DNA of 5,917 nucleotides from Gallionella sp. (GTDB taxonomy: Bacteria; Pseudomonadota; Gammaproteobacteria; Burkholderiales; Gallionellaceae). The DNA lies in the NCBI GenBank assembly GCA_017880945.1, contig JADGRM010000141.1, forward strand, positions 1-5,917, given 5' to 3'. The notes beneath the pieces were generated by a model. That model did not search any database and was not told the DNA's origin. It saw only the letters and a program-made list of their open reading frames with translations. Positions 1 to 5,065 of the stretch are shown piece by piece. The translations under genes and the position numbers were made by a program. The number at the start of each line of letters is the position of its first letter. The first letter of the stretch is position 1.

Positions 1-472
1 GGTTGTTCGTCACGTTACTTCCCCGCGTCTTGCCATGCTCGAGCTCAACGGCTAAAGCGTATTGAAACTCCCAAAGGTGGCCAAGCGTCTTGGCGCGCTC
101 GTATCGTCTTCCCTTCGGTAGAAAATCAGAAATTATGTCCGGTTGTGGCTTGTTTTTATTTTTAGGTTGTAGCAAGCGCATATCGATGGAGTAGCGTAGC
201 TGGGCCAAGACCGCTTTGGCTTCTCGTTCCGGCACGACATTTGGCCCTAGTGGGGACTTGGGCGCGATCTTGTCGAGTGCGAGCATTGACCAGTTGCGGT
301 TTGTTGCAAATCCTAGCGAACGGCAATAGCCACCAACGGATGAACGACTTAAGAAATTGAAATCCACAATCTTGCCTAAATTAAATACTGACAATTCATG
401 AATGATGAAGTCCGTTAGCCGCGCGGCAGGGACACGCTTGTCTAGCAACTCGGCGAACGATGGCTGTTTCAT
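1..472 (-). CDS. Unrecognised protein, cassette-like gene, C-terminus off the window
   Basis: The reading frame is open for 157 codons from an ATG at 472-470 to the left edge with no stop, so the 3' end lies outside the window. An AGGA Shine-Dalgarno (complement of 480-483) sits 7 nt before the ATG. I do not recognise the family. The protein starts MKQPSFAELLDKRV, has no signal peptide or membrane segment, and is rich in Arg and Lys, with a polar stretch around residues 102-111 (QPKNKNKPQP) that looks like a linker. GC is about 50% by hand count over 1-480, and the DNA looks more AT-rich than the conserved genes to the right. The start lies 28 nt downstream of a GTTAGAC core-like site and is divergent from an integron-integrase start, the position of a first integron cassette gene. 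The open frame, the Shine-Dalgarno and the start are directly seen; cassette status is inferred. Confidence 0.7.
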   Translation of the reverse strand, partial: MKQPSFAELLDKRVPAARLTDFIIHELSVFNLGKIVDFNFLSRSSVGGYCRSLGFATNRNWSMLALDKIAPKSPLGPNVVPEREAKAVLAQLRYSIDMRLLQPKNKNKPQPDIISDFLPKGRRYERAKTLGHLWEFQYALAVELEHGKTRGSNVTNN

Positions 473-512
473 CAAGGAGTCCTAGAAGGTAGTGCTGTGG
501 TCTAACGTAATG

Positions 513-556
513 TATACACCGCCAACGGTGTATATCCTGTGAAGTTGCGGTGTATA
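513..556. repeat. Inverted plus direct 9-bp repeats (TATACACCG x3)
   Basis: TATACACCG at 513-521 and CGGTGTATA at 526-534 form a perfect 9-bp inverted repeat around a CCAA centre. A third copy, CGGTGTATA at 548-556, is a direct repeat of the second arm, offset by 22 bp, about two helical turns. Such an arrangement suits binding of a dimeric protein plus an extra subunit. Candidates are a repressor of the divergent promoters or integron integrase itself, since attI sites carry direct repeats used as integrase accessory sites. The repeats are seen directly; the binding protein is unknown. Confidence 0.75.
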
Positions 557-558
557 AT
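529..558 (+). promoter_or_regulatory. Candidate integrase promoter overlapping the third repeat
   Basis: A perfect TATAAT lies at 553-558 and overlaps the third TATACACCG-type repeat, 62 bp before the integrase ATG. The hexamers at -35 spacing (529-536, around TGTATA/TATATC) match TTGACA poorly and lie in the right arm of the inverted repeat. A protein on the repeats would therefore cover both promoter elements. I found no LexA box of the CTGT-N8-ACAG type, which many integron integrase promoters have. Confidence 0.35.
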
Positions 559-607
559 TCGGCGCATGTTCGCGATTAATCCATTGTTTATTATTAAATA
601 ATCAAAC

Positions 608-613
608 AGGAGG
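608..613 (+). promoter_or_regulatory. Ribosome binding site of the integrase remnant
   Basis: A perfect AGGAGG lies 7 nt before the ATG at 621. It fixes the start and shows that translation initiation signals remain intact although the reading frame is broken after 35 codons. Confidence 0.7.
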
Positions 614-620
614 TTGTGTT

Positions 621-728
621 ATGGTCACCGAAACTACACCGCTTGAACCATCCCCTCCCAAACTGCTCGATCAAGTCCGTGGCAAGATCAGAGTCAAACA
701 TTACAGCATCTGTACCGAAACGCAATAA
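621..728 (+). pseudogene. intI: Integron integrase (IntI), 5' remnant only
   Basis: The frame codes for 35 residues and then TAA at 726-728. Residues 14-32 read KLLDQVRGKIRVKHYSICT, closely resembling the N-terminal SAM-like/core-binding start of integron tyrosine recombinases (typically K-LLDQ-R--IR-KHYSIRTEQAYV-WI-RFI, about 320 residues). The usual Arg of SIRTE is Cys here (TGT for CGT, a likely transition). The TEQAYV continuation is lost: the frame reads TETQ and stops. No catalytic R-H-R-Y region can exist, because msrA begins (from its 3' end) at 767. Another frame at 737-766 reads RVEWFFIHS, reminiscent of the next integrase segment, so homology may extend to about 766 through small indels. 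The gene is divergent from the leftward cassette-like gene, as in integrons. Family recognition is from memory of the motif, not an alignment. Confidence 0.75.
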
Positions 729-766
729 TCAAGGGTGCCAGAGTCGAATGGTTTTTTATCCACTCA

Positions 767-1288
767 CTACTCTCCCAGCTTCATCCGCCTGATGTAGTGG
801 CAGGTATACCCGCCGTGATTCTTGACCAGATACTTCTGGTGATATTCCTCGGCGCGGTAAAACTCCCTGAACGGCACGACTTCGGTGACGACTTTGGCTC
901 CCCAGTCGCCGGAGGCATCCACGGTCTTGATGACTTCTTCGGCGGTGTGTTTCTGTTCTTCGTCGAGGTGAAAGATCGCCGAGCGGTATTGCGTGCCGAT
1001 GTCGTTGCCTTGCCGGTTGGGCGTGGTGGGGTTGTGCATGCGGAAGAATTCGAACAATAGATGTCGGTAGCCGACTTGTTGCGGGTCAAACACGATCTTC
1101 AGCGACTCGGCATGGCCGGTGCGTCCGGTTTTGACTTGCTCATAGACTGCATTCGGCGTATCGCCGCCGGTGTAGCCGACTTCGGTTGCCAGCACGCCGG
1201 GGATAGCCCGCACCAGTTCTTCCATGCCCCAGAAGCAGCCGCCGGCAAGGTAGGCGGTTTGTTGTTTGAGGTTGTCAGTCGTGGACAT
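767..1288 (-). CDS. msrA: Peptide-methionine (S)-S-oxide reductase MsrA
   Basis: The enzyme reduces the S epimer of methionine sulfoxide, free or in proteins, in the cytoplasm, with electrons from thioredoxin. The protein has 173 residues and spans the whole domain. The hallmark GCFWG is at 17-21 with catalytic Cys18. GYTGG is at 38-42 and TGRTGHAE at 54-61, whose Glu is the conserved acid. NDIGTQYRS is at 95-103 and the C-terminal GGYTC at 159-163 supplies a likely resolving Cys163. No second C-terminal Cys follows, so recycling probably uses a single resolving Cys, unlike the E. coli enzyme with two. No MsrB domain is fused. The ATG lies 2 nt after the smpB stop, implying co-transcription and translational coupling. 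The gene ends in TAG followed at once by an in-frame TGA. No clear intrinsic terminator follows; its 3' end abuts the dead integrase. Confidence 0.96.
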   Translation of the reverse strand: MSTTDNLKQQTAYLAGGCFWGMEELVRAIPGVLATEVGYTGGDTPNAVYEQVKTGRTGHAESLKIVFDPQQVGYRHLLFEFFRMHNPTTPNRQGNDIGTQYRSAIFHLDEEQKHTAEEVIKTVDASGDWGAKVVTEVVPFREFYRAEEYHQKYLVKNHGGYTCHYIRRMKLGE

Positions 1289-1290
1289 GA

Positions 1291-1743
1291 TCAGCCGCGC
1301 TTCAGTTTTTTCATCGCCTGCTGTGCCTCCATCTTGCCTTCACGCTCCTTTTCGGTAGCGCGCTTGTCGTGTTGCTTCTTGCCTTTGGCGAGGCCGATCT
1401 CGAGTTTGACGCGACCGCCCTTGTAGTGCATGTCCAGCGGCATTATGGTGTAGCCGGCGCGTTGCACTTTGCCGAGAATCTTGTCGATTTCCTGTTTATG
1501 CAGCAACAGCTTGCGGGTGCGTACCGGATCGGGATGGATGTGCGTGGACGCGTTCAGCAACGGGCTGATATGCGAGCCGAACAGATATAACTCGCCGCCT
1601 TTGATCGTGACGTAGGCTTCCTTGAGTTGCGCGCGTCCGGCACGGATAGCCTTGACTTCCCAGCCTTCCAGCATGATGCCGGCTTCATATTTATCCTCGA
1701 TGAAGTATTCGTGATAGGCTTTTTTATTTTGAATGATGCTCAT
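1291..1743 (-). CDS. smpB: SsrA-binding protein SmpB
   Basis: SmpB binds tmRNA and delivers it to stalled ribosomes in trans-translation. The 150-residue protein is full length. Recognisable parts in order are AGIMLEGWEVKAIRAG (21-36), the tmRNA-binding oligonucleotide-binding-fold core; DPVRTRKLLLHK (72-83); KLEIGLAKGKKQHDKR (113-128); and a basic tail to residue 150 that in the family folds into the mRNA channel. The start at 1743 gives the usual MSIIQNKKAYHEYFIE N-terminus, although no good Shine-Dalgarno precedes it. It is followed 2 nt later by msrA and is divergent from ratA, an arrangement also known from E. coli (smpB next to ratA). The tmRNA gene itself is not in this window. Confidence 0.97.
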   Translation of the reverse strand: MSIIQNKKAYHEYFIEDKYEAGIMLEGWEVKAIRAGRAQLKEAYVTIKGGELYLFGSHISPLLNASTHIHPDPVRTRKLLLHKQEIDKILGKVQRAGYTIMPLDMHYKGGRVKLEIGLAKGKKQHDKRATEKEREGKMEAQQAMKKLKRG

Positions 1744-1772
1744 TACAGGTGAGTTTTGCGGTGTGTTCGGCT

Positions 1773-1781
1773 ATTCTACCA
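1773..1781 (-). promoter_or_regulatory. Candidate extended -10 promoter for smpB-msrA
   Basis: On the minus strand the sequence reads TGG-TAGAAT, an extended -10 (TGn) with 5 of 6 matches to TATAAT. Initiation would be near 1766, giving a leader of about 22 nt before the smpB ATG. No TTGACA-like box is seen 16-18 bp upstream, which extended -10 promoters can lack. Confidence 0.4.
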
Positions 1782-1829
1782 GCCTTTGGAAACGCATCCC
1801 TTTGGAATAGCATCCCTTTGAAATAACAT
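1782..1829. repeat. Three tandem 16-bp repeats in the smpB-ratA gap
   Basis: Three adjacent units are GCCTTTGGAAACGCAT (1782-1797), CCCTTTGGAATAGCAT (1798-1813) and CCCTTTGAAATAACAT (1814-1829). Units 1 and 2 agree at 13 of 16 positions, units 2 and 3 at 14 of 16. They fill most of the divergent intergenic region. Pairs of units supply weak promoter-like spacing for ratA: TTGGAA at 1786-1791, a 16-bp spacer, then TAGCAT at 1808-1813. The array could equally be replication slippage without function. Confidence 0.7.
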
Positions 1830-1841
1830 CTGGGACAAGAA

Positions 1842-2279
1842 ATGGCGTTAGTGGAAAAAACAGTGCTGGTTCCCCACAGCGCGGAGCAGATGTTTGTGCT
1901 GGTGGATCGCGTGGAAGAATACCCGAAGTTCCTGCCCTGGTGCGGGGGGGCGAGTGTGAGCGAGCTGGATGGAACCACGGTGCATGCCACGGTGCAGATC
2001 GATTATCACCATATCAAGCAGAGTTTCACCACCGAGAATGTGCGCACGCCGCCGCATCAGATCGACATCACGCTGCAGCATGGGCCTTTTAAACAACTGG
2101 ACGGATGCTGGCGATTTATCCCGTTGAGCCCATCTGCCTGTAAAATAGAATTCCGCCTGCATTATGAATTCTCCAACAAGCTGCTGGAAAAGATGGTCGG
2201 GCCGGTGTTTCACTATATAGCCAACAATTTCGTGGATGCTTTCATCCACCGCGCAGAAAAGGTTTACAAGAATGCATGA
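1842..2279 (+). CDS. ratA: RatA / Coq10-like START-domain protein
   Basis: A single-domain polyketide cyclase/START-fold protein of 145 residues, close to the usual length, with strong resemblance to E. coli RatA (YfjG). Shared features are VPHSAEQMF-LVDRVEEYPKFLPWC (10-34), GPFKQLDGCWRFIPLS (81-96), and the C-terminal helix around FVDAFIHRAEKVY. In E. coli, RatA was reported to block 70S ribosome assembly when overproduced. The fold is shared with Coq10, a mitochondrial ubiquinone-binding protein, so a quinone or lipid role is an alternative. A GGGA ribosome binding site (1832-1835) lies 6 nt before the ATG. It is divergent from smpB and upstream of rnfH, the conserved ratA-ratB neighbourhood. 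The stop codon directly abuts a palindromic element at 2280. The family is firm; the in vivo role is not. Confidence 0.93.
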   Translation: MALVEKTVLVPHSAEQMFVLVDRVEEYPKFLPWCGGASVSELDGTTVHATVQIDYHHIKQSFTTENVRTPPHQIDITLQHGPFKQLDGCWRFIPLSPSACKIEFRLHYEFSNKLLEKMVGPVFHYIANNFVDAFIHRAEKVYKNA

Positions 2280-2420
2280 GGGAGCCTCTAAAAATTCAGA
2301 GTTCGCCCAAATGCAAGGCGCGGGAAAAATTTCGCCGCGCCGCATATGGGTTATATGTAAGCAAGAAATTTTTTACGCAACACAGCAGTTGGGATGAAAT
2401 ATGAATTTTGAGAGGTTCCC
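2280..2420. repeat. 141-bp near-palindromic MITE-like element, copy A
   Basis: The terminal inverted repeats are GGGAGCCTCTAAAAATTCA (2280-2298) and the reverse complement of 2402-2420, matching at 17 of 19 positions. Inside, AAAAATTTC (2325-2333) pairs perfectly with GAAATTTTT (2365-2373), and CATAT (2343-2347) pairs with ATATG (2353-2357) around a GGGTT loop centred on 2350, the exact midpoint. The whole element could therefore fold into one long interrupted hairpin. It fills the gap between the ratA stop and the rnfH start exactly, contains no convincing gene, and is related to copy B at 4923-5063. No target-site duplication is clear. Confidence 0.75.
2410..2415 (+). promoter_or_regulatory. 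Ribosome binding site of rnfH, inside the terminal repeat
   Basis: GAGAGG lies 5 nt before the GTG at 2421. It decides the GTG start, because an in-frame TGA at 2409-2411 excludes anything upstream. The site is part of the right terminal inverted repeat of element A. Confidence 0.7.
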
Positions 2421-2732
2421 GTGAACGACAAGATCAATATCGAAGTGATATATGCACTACCAGAAGAGCAAATCCTGTTCAAGCAGTCTGTGCCGACCGG
2501 AACGACGGTGACCGAGGCCATACAAGCCAGCGGAATGCTCGGCAAATATCCCGAGATCGACCTGGCCAAGAACAAGCTGGGCATATTCGGCAAGCTGACC
2601 AAAGCCGATGCCGTGGTACGCGACAAGGACCGCATCGAGATTTATCGACCGCTGATCGCCGACCCCAAGGAGGTGCGCCGCAAGCGTGCCGAAGAGGGCA
2701 AGGCTATGAAAAAGGGCGGCGGTGATGCTTAA
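2421..2732 (+). CDS. rnfH: RnfH (RatB) family ubiquitin-like protein
   Basis: A small beta-grasp protein of 103 residues, about the usual family length. Typical features are the first strand ending in VIYALPEEQ (9-17), the central GIFGKL (54-59), and RDKDRIEIYRPLIADPKEVR (67-86), followed by a Lys/Arg-rich tail. The family sits beside rnf electron-transport genes in some bacteria and beside ratA in many others, as here. It was once called the RatA antitoxin RatB, but antitoxin activity was not supported in E. coli, so its function remains uncertain. Translation starts at GTG with GAGAGG 5 nt upstream; no in-frame ATG alternative exists. The stop TAA overlaps the next ATG by one base (TAATG), suggesting translational coupling to rnm. 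Confidence 0.92.
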   Translation: MNDKINIEVIYALPEEQILFKQSVPTGTTVTEAIQASGMLGKYPEIDLAKNKLGIFGKLTKADAVVRDKDRIEIYRPLIADPKEVRRKRAEEGKAMKKGGGDA

Positions 2733-3610
2733 TGATGTATAGCGGCAGAAACCTGATGATAGATTACGACCTGCATTGCCATTCCAATATTTCCGACGGT
2801 ACGCTGACACCCAGCGAATTGGTGGATCGCGCCGCCGGGCGCGGCGTGAAAGTGATGGCGTTGACCGATCACGACGACGTGGACGGTCTGGATGAGGCGC
2901 GAGCGGCCGCCGCACGACACGGCATGACCTTTATCAACGGCGTGGAGATTTCCGTGTCCTGGCGCAGCCATACCTTGCACATCGTCGGTTTGGGTATAGC
3001 TCCGGATTACCCTCCGCTAGTTGATGGCTTGCGCACTGTGCGCAGCGGGCGCGGCGAACGTGCAAGAAAGATGGCCGACGAATTGGCCAAGGCCGGCATC
3101 GGCGGTGTGCTTCAAGGGGCGTATCAATTCGCGGAAAACCCCAACATGATTAGCCGCACCCATTTTGCGCGCTATCTGGTGGAAGCCGGGCATTGCAAGG
3201 ACGTGAAAAGCGTGTTCAACCGCTATCTGGTGAAGGGCAAGCCCGGCTACGTGCCGCATCAATGGGCGATCCTGGCGGATGCGATCGGCTGGATACGCGG
3301 CAGCGGCGGGGTGGCGGTGCTGGCCCATCCCGGTCGCTATATGGTTGGGCGCAACGGCATGGGCAAGAAGACCATGCACGAATTGCTGACCGAGTTCGTC
3401 GAGCTCGGCGGGCAGGCGATAGAAGTGGTGACCGGCAGCCACACGCCTGAGCAGTATGCCGAGTTTGCGCGATATGCCGAGGAATTCAATTTACTGACTT
3501 CGTGCGGATCGGATTTTCACGGTCCGGGCGAGAGTTATCGGGACATGGGGAGGTTACCGGATTTTCCGCTGGGCTGCCGTCCGGTCTGGCAAGCGCTTTT
3601 ACTGCAATAA
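2732..3610 (+). CDS. rnm: PHP-domain 5'-3' exoribonuclease RNase AM
   Basis: The protein is a 292-residue PHP-family metal-dependent phosphoesterase of the YciV/TrpH type. In E. coli this enzyme (RNase AM) trims 5' ends of rRNAs and shortens small RNAs; a Chromobacterium homologue hydrolyses nucleoside 3',5'-bisphosphates such as pAp. Metal ligands are in place: DLHCHS (13-18), SDGTL (21-25), TDHD (45-48), Glu72 in NGVEIS, SHTLH (79-83), AHPGRY (198-203), and SDFH (260-263). The longest start (2732) overlaps the rnfH stop by one base and an ATG follows at once (2735). Met9 at 2756 gives MIDYDLHCHS, the more typical N-terminus, and may be the real start; none has a strong Shine-Dalgarno. Only 3 nt separate it from yciO, the same pairing as yciV-yciO in E. 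coli. Confidence 0.93.
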   Translation: MMYSGRNLMIDYDLHCHSNISDGTLTPSELVDRAAGRGVKVMALTDHDDVDGLDEARAAAARHGMTFINGVEISVSWRSHTLHIVGLGIAPDYPPLVDGLRTVRSGRGERARKMADELAKAGIGGVLQGAYQFAENPNMISRTHFARYLVEAGHCKDVKSVFNRYLVKGKPGYVPHQWAILADAIGWIRGSGGVAVLAHPGRYMVGRNGMGKKTMHELLTEFVELGGQAIEVVTGSHTPEQYAEFARYAEEFNLLTSCGSDFHGPGESYRDMGRLPDFPLGCRPVWQALLLQ

Positions 3611-3613
3611 TCC

Positions 3614-4243
3614 ATGGCGCAATTCTTCACGATACACCCCGGCAATCCAAATCCGCGCCTGATCCATCAGGCTGCGGCGGTATTGCGCGGCGGCGGTGTC
3701 GTGGTGTACCCCACCGATTCCTGCTATGCGCTGGGCTGCCATCTCGATGACAAGGATGCCGTGTCACGCATCCGACAGATACGCCAACTGGACGAACAGC
3801 ATCACCTGACTCTGATGTGCCGCGACCTGTCGGAGATATCGCGCTACGCAAAAGTGGATAATGCAAAATTTCGCCTGCTGAAAAGCAACACGCCGGGCAG
3901 CTATACTTTTATCCTGGAGGCGACCAAGGAAGTGCCGAAACGCTTGCAGCATCCCAAGCGCAGCACCATCGGCATCCGCATCCCGGATCATCCGGTGGCG
4001 TTGGCGCTGCTGGAAGAATTGGGCGAGCCGATGTCCAGTTCCACGCTGATCCTGCCCGATCAAGCAGGGCCGTTGAACGATGTGGAGCTCATACGCGAAT
4101 TGCTGGAAAAGAAAGTGGATCTGGTGATCGACGGCGGAGCGATAGGCGCGGATTTCACCACCGTGATAGATCTGACCGGCGATGTGCCGGTATTGTTGCG
4201 GCGCGGCAAGGGCAATGTTGCCCCGTTTGGAATTGAAAGCTAA
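3614..4243 (+). CDS. yciO: YciO, Sua5/YrdC-family protein
   Basis: The 209-residue protein covers a complete YrdC-like domain without the extra Sua5 C-terminal domain. Matches to E. coli YciO run through its length: QFFTIHPGNP (3-12), VVYPTDSCYALGC (30-42), LTLMCRDLSE (65-74), NTPGSYTFIL (92-101), KRSTIGIRIPDHP (115-127), GEPMSSSTL and TTVIDLT. The fold is that of threonylcarbamoyl-AMP synthases TsaC/Sua5, which make the precursor for tRNA t6A. YciO is a paralogue whose role in t6A is weaker or uncertain, so calling this tsaC would overreach. It begins 3 nt after the rnm stop with no clear Shine-Dalgarno, implying coupling, and the protease gene follows after 21 nt. Confidence 0.92.
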   Translation: MAQFFTIHPGNPNPRLIHQAAAVLRGGGVVVYPTDSCYALGCHLDDKDAVSRIRQIRQLDEQHHLTLMCRDLSEISRYAKVDNAKFRLLKSNTPGSYTFILEATKEVPKRLQHPKRSTIGIRIPDHPVALALLEELGEPMSSSTLILPDQAGPLNDVELIRELLEKKVDLVIDGGAIGADFTTVIDLTGDVPVLLRRGKGNVAPFGIES

Positions 4244-4264
4244 TAAATACTTGATGGGAACCTG

Positions 4265-4912
4265 ATGCAAATCGACCAACTGATACAAACCATCGCCCTA
4301 GCAGCCATCCCTGTGCTGTTCGCGATCACCCTGCACGAAGCGGCGCACGGTTATGTGGCGCGCCACTTCGGCGACATGACCGCCGCTCAGGCGGGGCGCA
4401 TCAGCCTCAATCCGATGCGCCATATCGATCCGTTCGGTACGGTAATATTGCCGCTGCTTACGCTGTGGATGGGCGGAATTCTTTTCGGCTGGGCCAAACC
4501 GGTGCCGGTCAATTTTGCCGCGCTGCGTAATCCCAAGAAGGATATGCTGTGGGTGGCGATCGCCGGACCGGCCTCGAATCTGGTGATGGCAATGGCGTGG
4601 GCATTGATCTACAAGATGGGACTGATGTTCCCGGAAAGTTATTTTGCCGATCCGATGTTGGGCATGGCCATGTGGGGGATTAAAATAAACGTCGTGCTGA
4701 TGGTGCTGAACCTGTTGCCGCTGCCGCCGCTGGATGGCGGACGCGTCGCGGTCAGCCTGTTGCCGCATCGCCAGGCATTTCAACTGGCCAAGATCGAGCC
4801 TTACGGCATGTTCATTTTGATCTTTCTGGCGATCACGCCAGTGTTAAGCTTGATACTCTCGCCGTTAATCGGGTGGGTGTACAAATTGCTTTCGTTGTTA
4901 TTTGGAATTTAA
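4265..4912 (+). CDS. Site-2-protease-type (M50) membrane metalloprotease
   Basis: The protein is a 215-residue polytopic inner-membrane zinc protease. The first membrane helix carries HEAAH (24-28), the HExxH zinc site. GWAKPVPVN (75-83), AGPASN (100-105) and NLLPLPPLDGGR (149-160) follow, with Asp157 the third zinc ligand. Further hydrophobic segments lie around 57-73, 95-121, 134-156 and 178-213. It has no PDZ or CBS domain, so it belongs to the compact group, not RseP. Family members cut transmembrane substrates within the membrane; the substrate here is unknown. GGGAA ends 4 nt before the ATG and serves as a modest Shine-Dalgarno. It lies between yciO and trpS in the same direction, probably in one transcript, with the palindromic element B starting 10 nt after its stop. 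Confidence 0.93.
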   Translation: MQIDQLIQTIALAAIPVLFAITLHEAAHGYVARHFGDMTAAQAGRISLNPMRHIDPFGTVILPLLTLWMGGILFGWAKPVPVNFAALRNPKKDMLWVAIAGPASNLVMAMAWALIYKMGLMFPESYFADPMLGMAMWGIKINVVLMVLNLLPLPPLDGGRVAVSLLPHRQAFQLAKIEPYGMFILIFLAITPVLSLILSPLIGWVYKLLSLLFGI

Positions 4913-4922
4913 GGGAATAATG

Positions 4923-5063
4923 AGCACTTCTAGAAATACAGAATTTCGGGATGCAGCGCAAGGCGCGCGGCGCGCGGCGACCGAGGCATATCATTGGATA
5001 GACGATGGAGCGAGCACCGCGCAACGCAGCGATGCGCCCGAAAAATGGATTTATAGGAGTGCT
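4923..5063. repeat. 141-bp near-palindromic MITE-like element, copy B
   Basis: The terminal inverted repeats AGCACTTCTAGAAAT (4923-4937) and the reverse complement of 5049-5063 match at 13 of 15 positions. Similarity continues inward: TTTCGGG at 4944-4950 against the reverse complement of CCCGAAA at 5037-5043. At the apex TATC (4989-4992) pairs with GATA (4997-5000), within two bases of the midpoint. The relation to copy A is visible in the left end (13 of 16 matches before CAGA), GCAAGGCGCG, GCATAT near the centre, and CGCAAC-CAGC on the right. Outside the ends a TG occurs on both sides (4921-4922 and 5064-5065), possibly a 2-bp target duplication but too short to trust. No gene is seen in it. 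Confidence 0.75.
5055..5059 (+). promoter_or_regulatory. Ribosome binding site of trpS, inside the terminal repeat
   Basis: AGGAG lies 6 nt before the ATG at 5066, ideal spacing. It is part of the right terminal repeat of element B, so the element supplies the translation signal for trpS. Confidence 0.75.
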
Positions 5064-5065
5064 TG

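Larger units (their letters stand above)
480..620. other. Candidate integron attI region
   Basis: This non-coding gap separates the minus-strand gene from the divergent integrase start. On the minus strand it carries GTTAGAC (complement of 500-506), which fits the integron core-site consensus GTTRRRY, placed 28 nt before the start of the leftward gene. In integrons, attI lies between the divergent intI and the first cassette, and the cassette junction falls in this heptamer. The gap also holds an inverted repeat and a direct repeat at 513-556. A seven-base degenerate match is common by chance, so the call rests mostly on position and orientation. The left partner of the simple site is not obvious. 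Confidence 0.4.

Noticed and set aside
536..560. LexA box upstream of the integrase start
   Set aside because: CTGT at 537-540 has no matching ACAG eight bases later, so the SOS-box consensus is not met.
729..766. Intrinsic terminator between the integrase remnant and msrA
   Set aside because: There is a T6 run at 752-757, but the only stem before it is about 3 bp (CCA/TGG). On the minus strand the run is A-rich, so it cannot end msrA transcription.
797..1590. Plus-strand open frames over msrA and smpB (797-1060, 1061-1426, 1369-1590)
   Set aside because: They lie antisense to two clearly recognised full-length genes and their translations resemble no family; they are shadows of GC-rich codon use.
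2408..2725. Plus-strand frame overlapping rnfH, and antisense frames at 2457-2915, 3017-3442, 3764-4288, 4298-4783 and 5291-5746
   Set aside because: All overlap recognised genes with intact motifs and give low-complexity or Arg/His-rich translations typical of wrong frames.
1842..2732. ratA-rnfH as a genuine type II toxin-antitoxin module
   Set aside because: The old RatA/RatB naming suggests it, but the antitoxin role of RatB was not supported in E. coli. Here the genes are separated by 141 bp, and RatA is a Coq10-like START protein; conserved housekeeping genes fit better.
4923..5063. T-box, trp leader or other riboswitch before trpS
   Set aside because: The gap is accounted for by a palindromic element related to the one before rnfH; no Trp-rich leader peptide or T-box-like core was seen.
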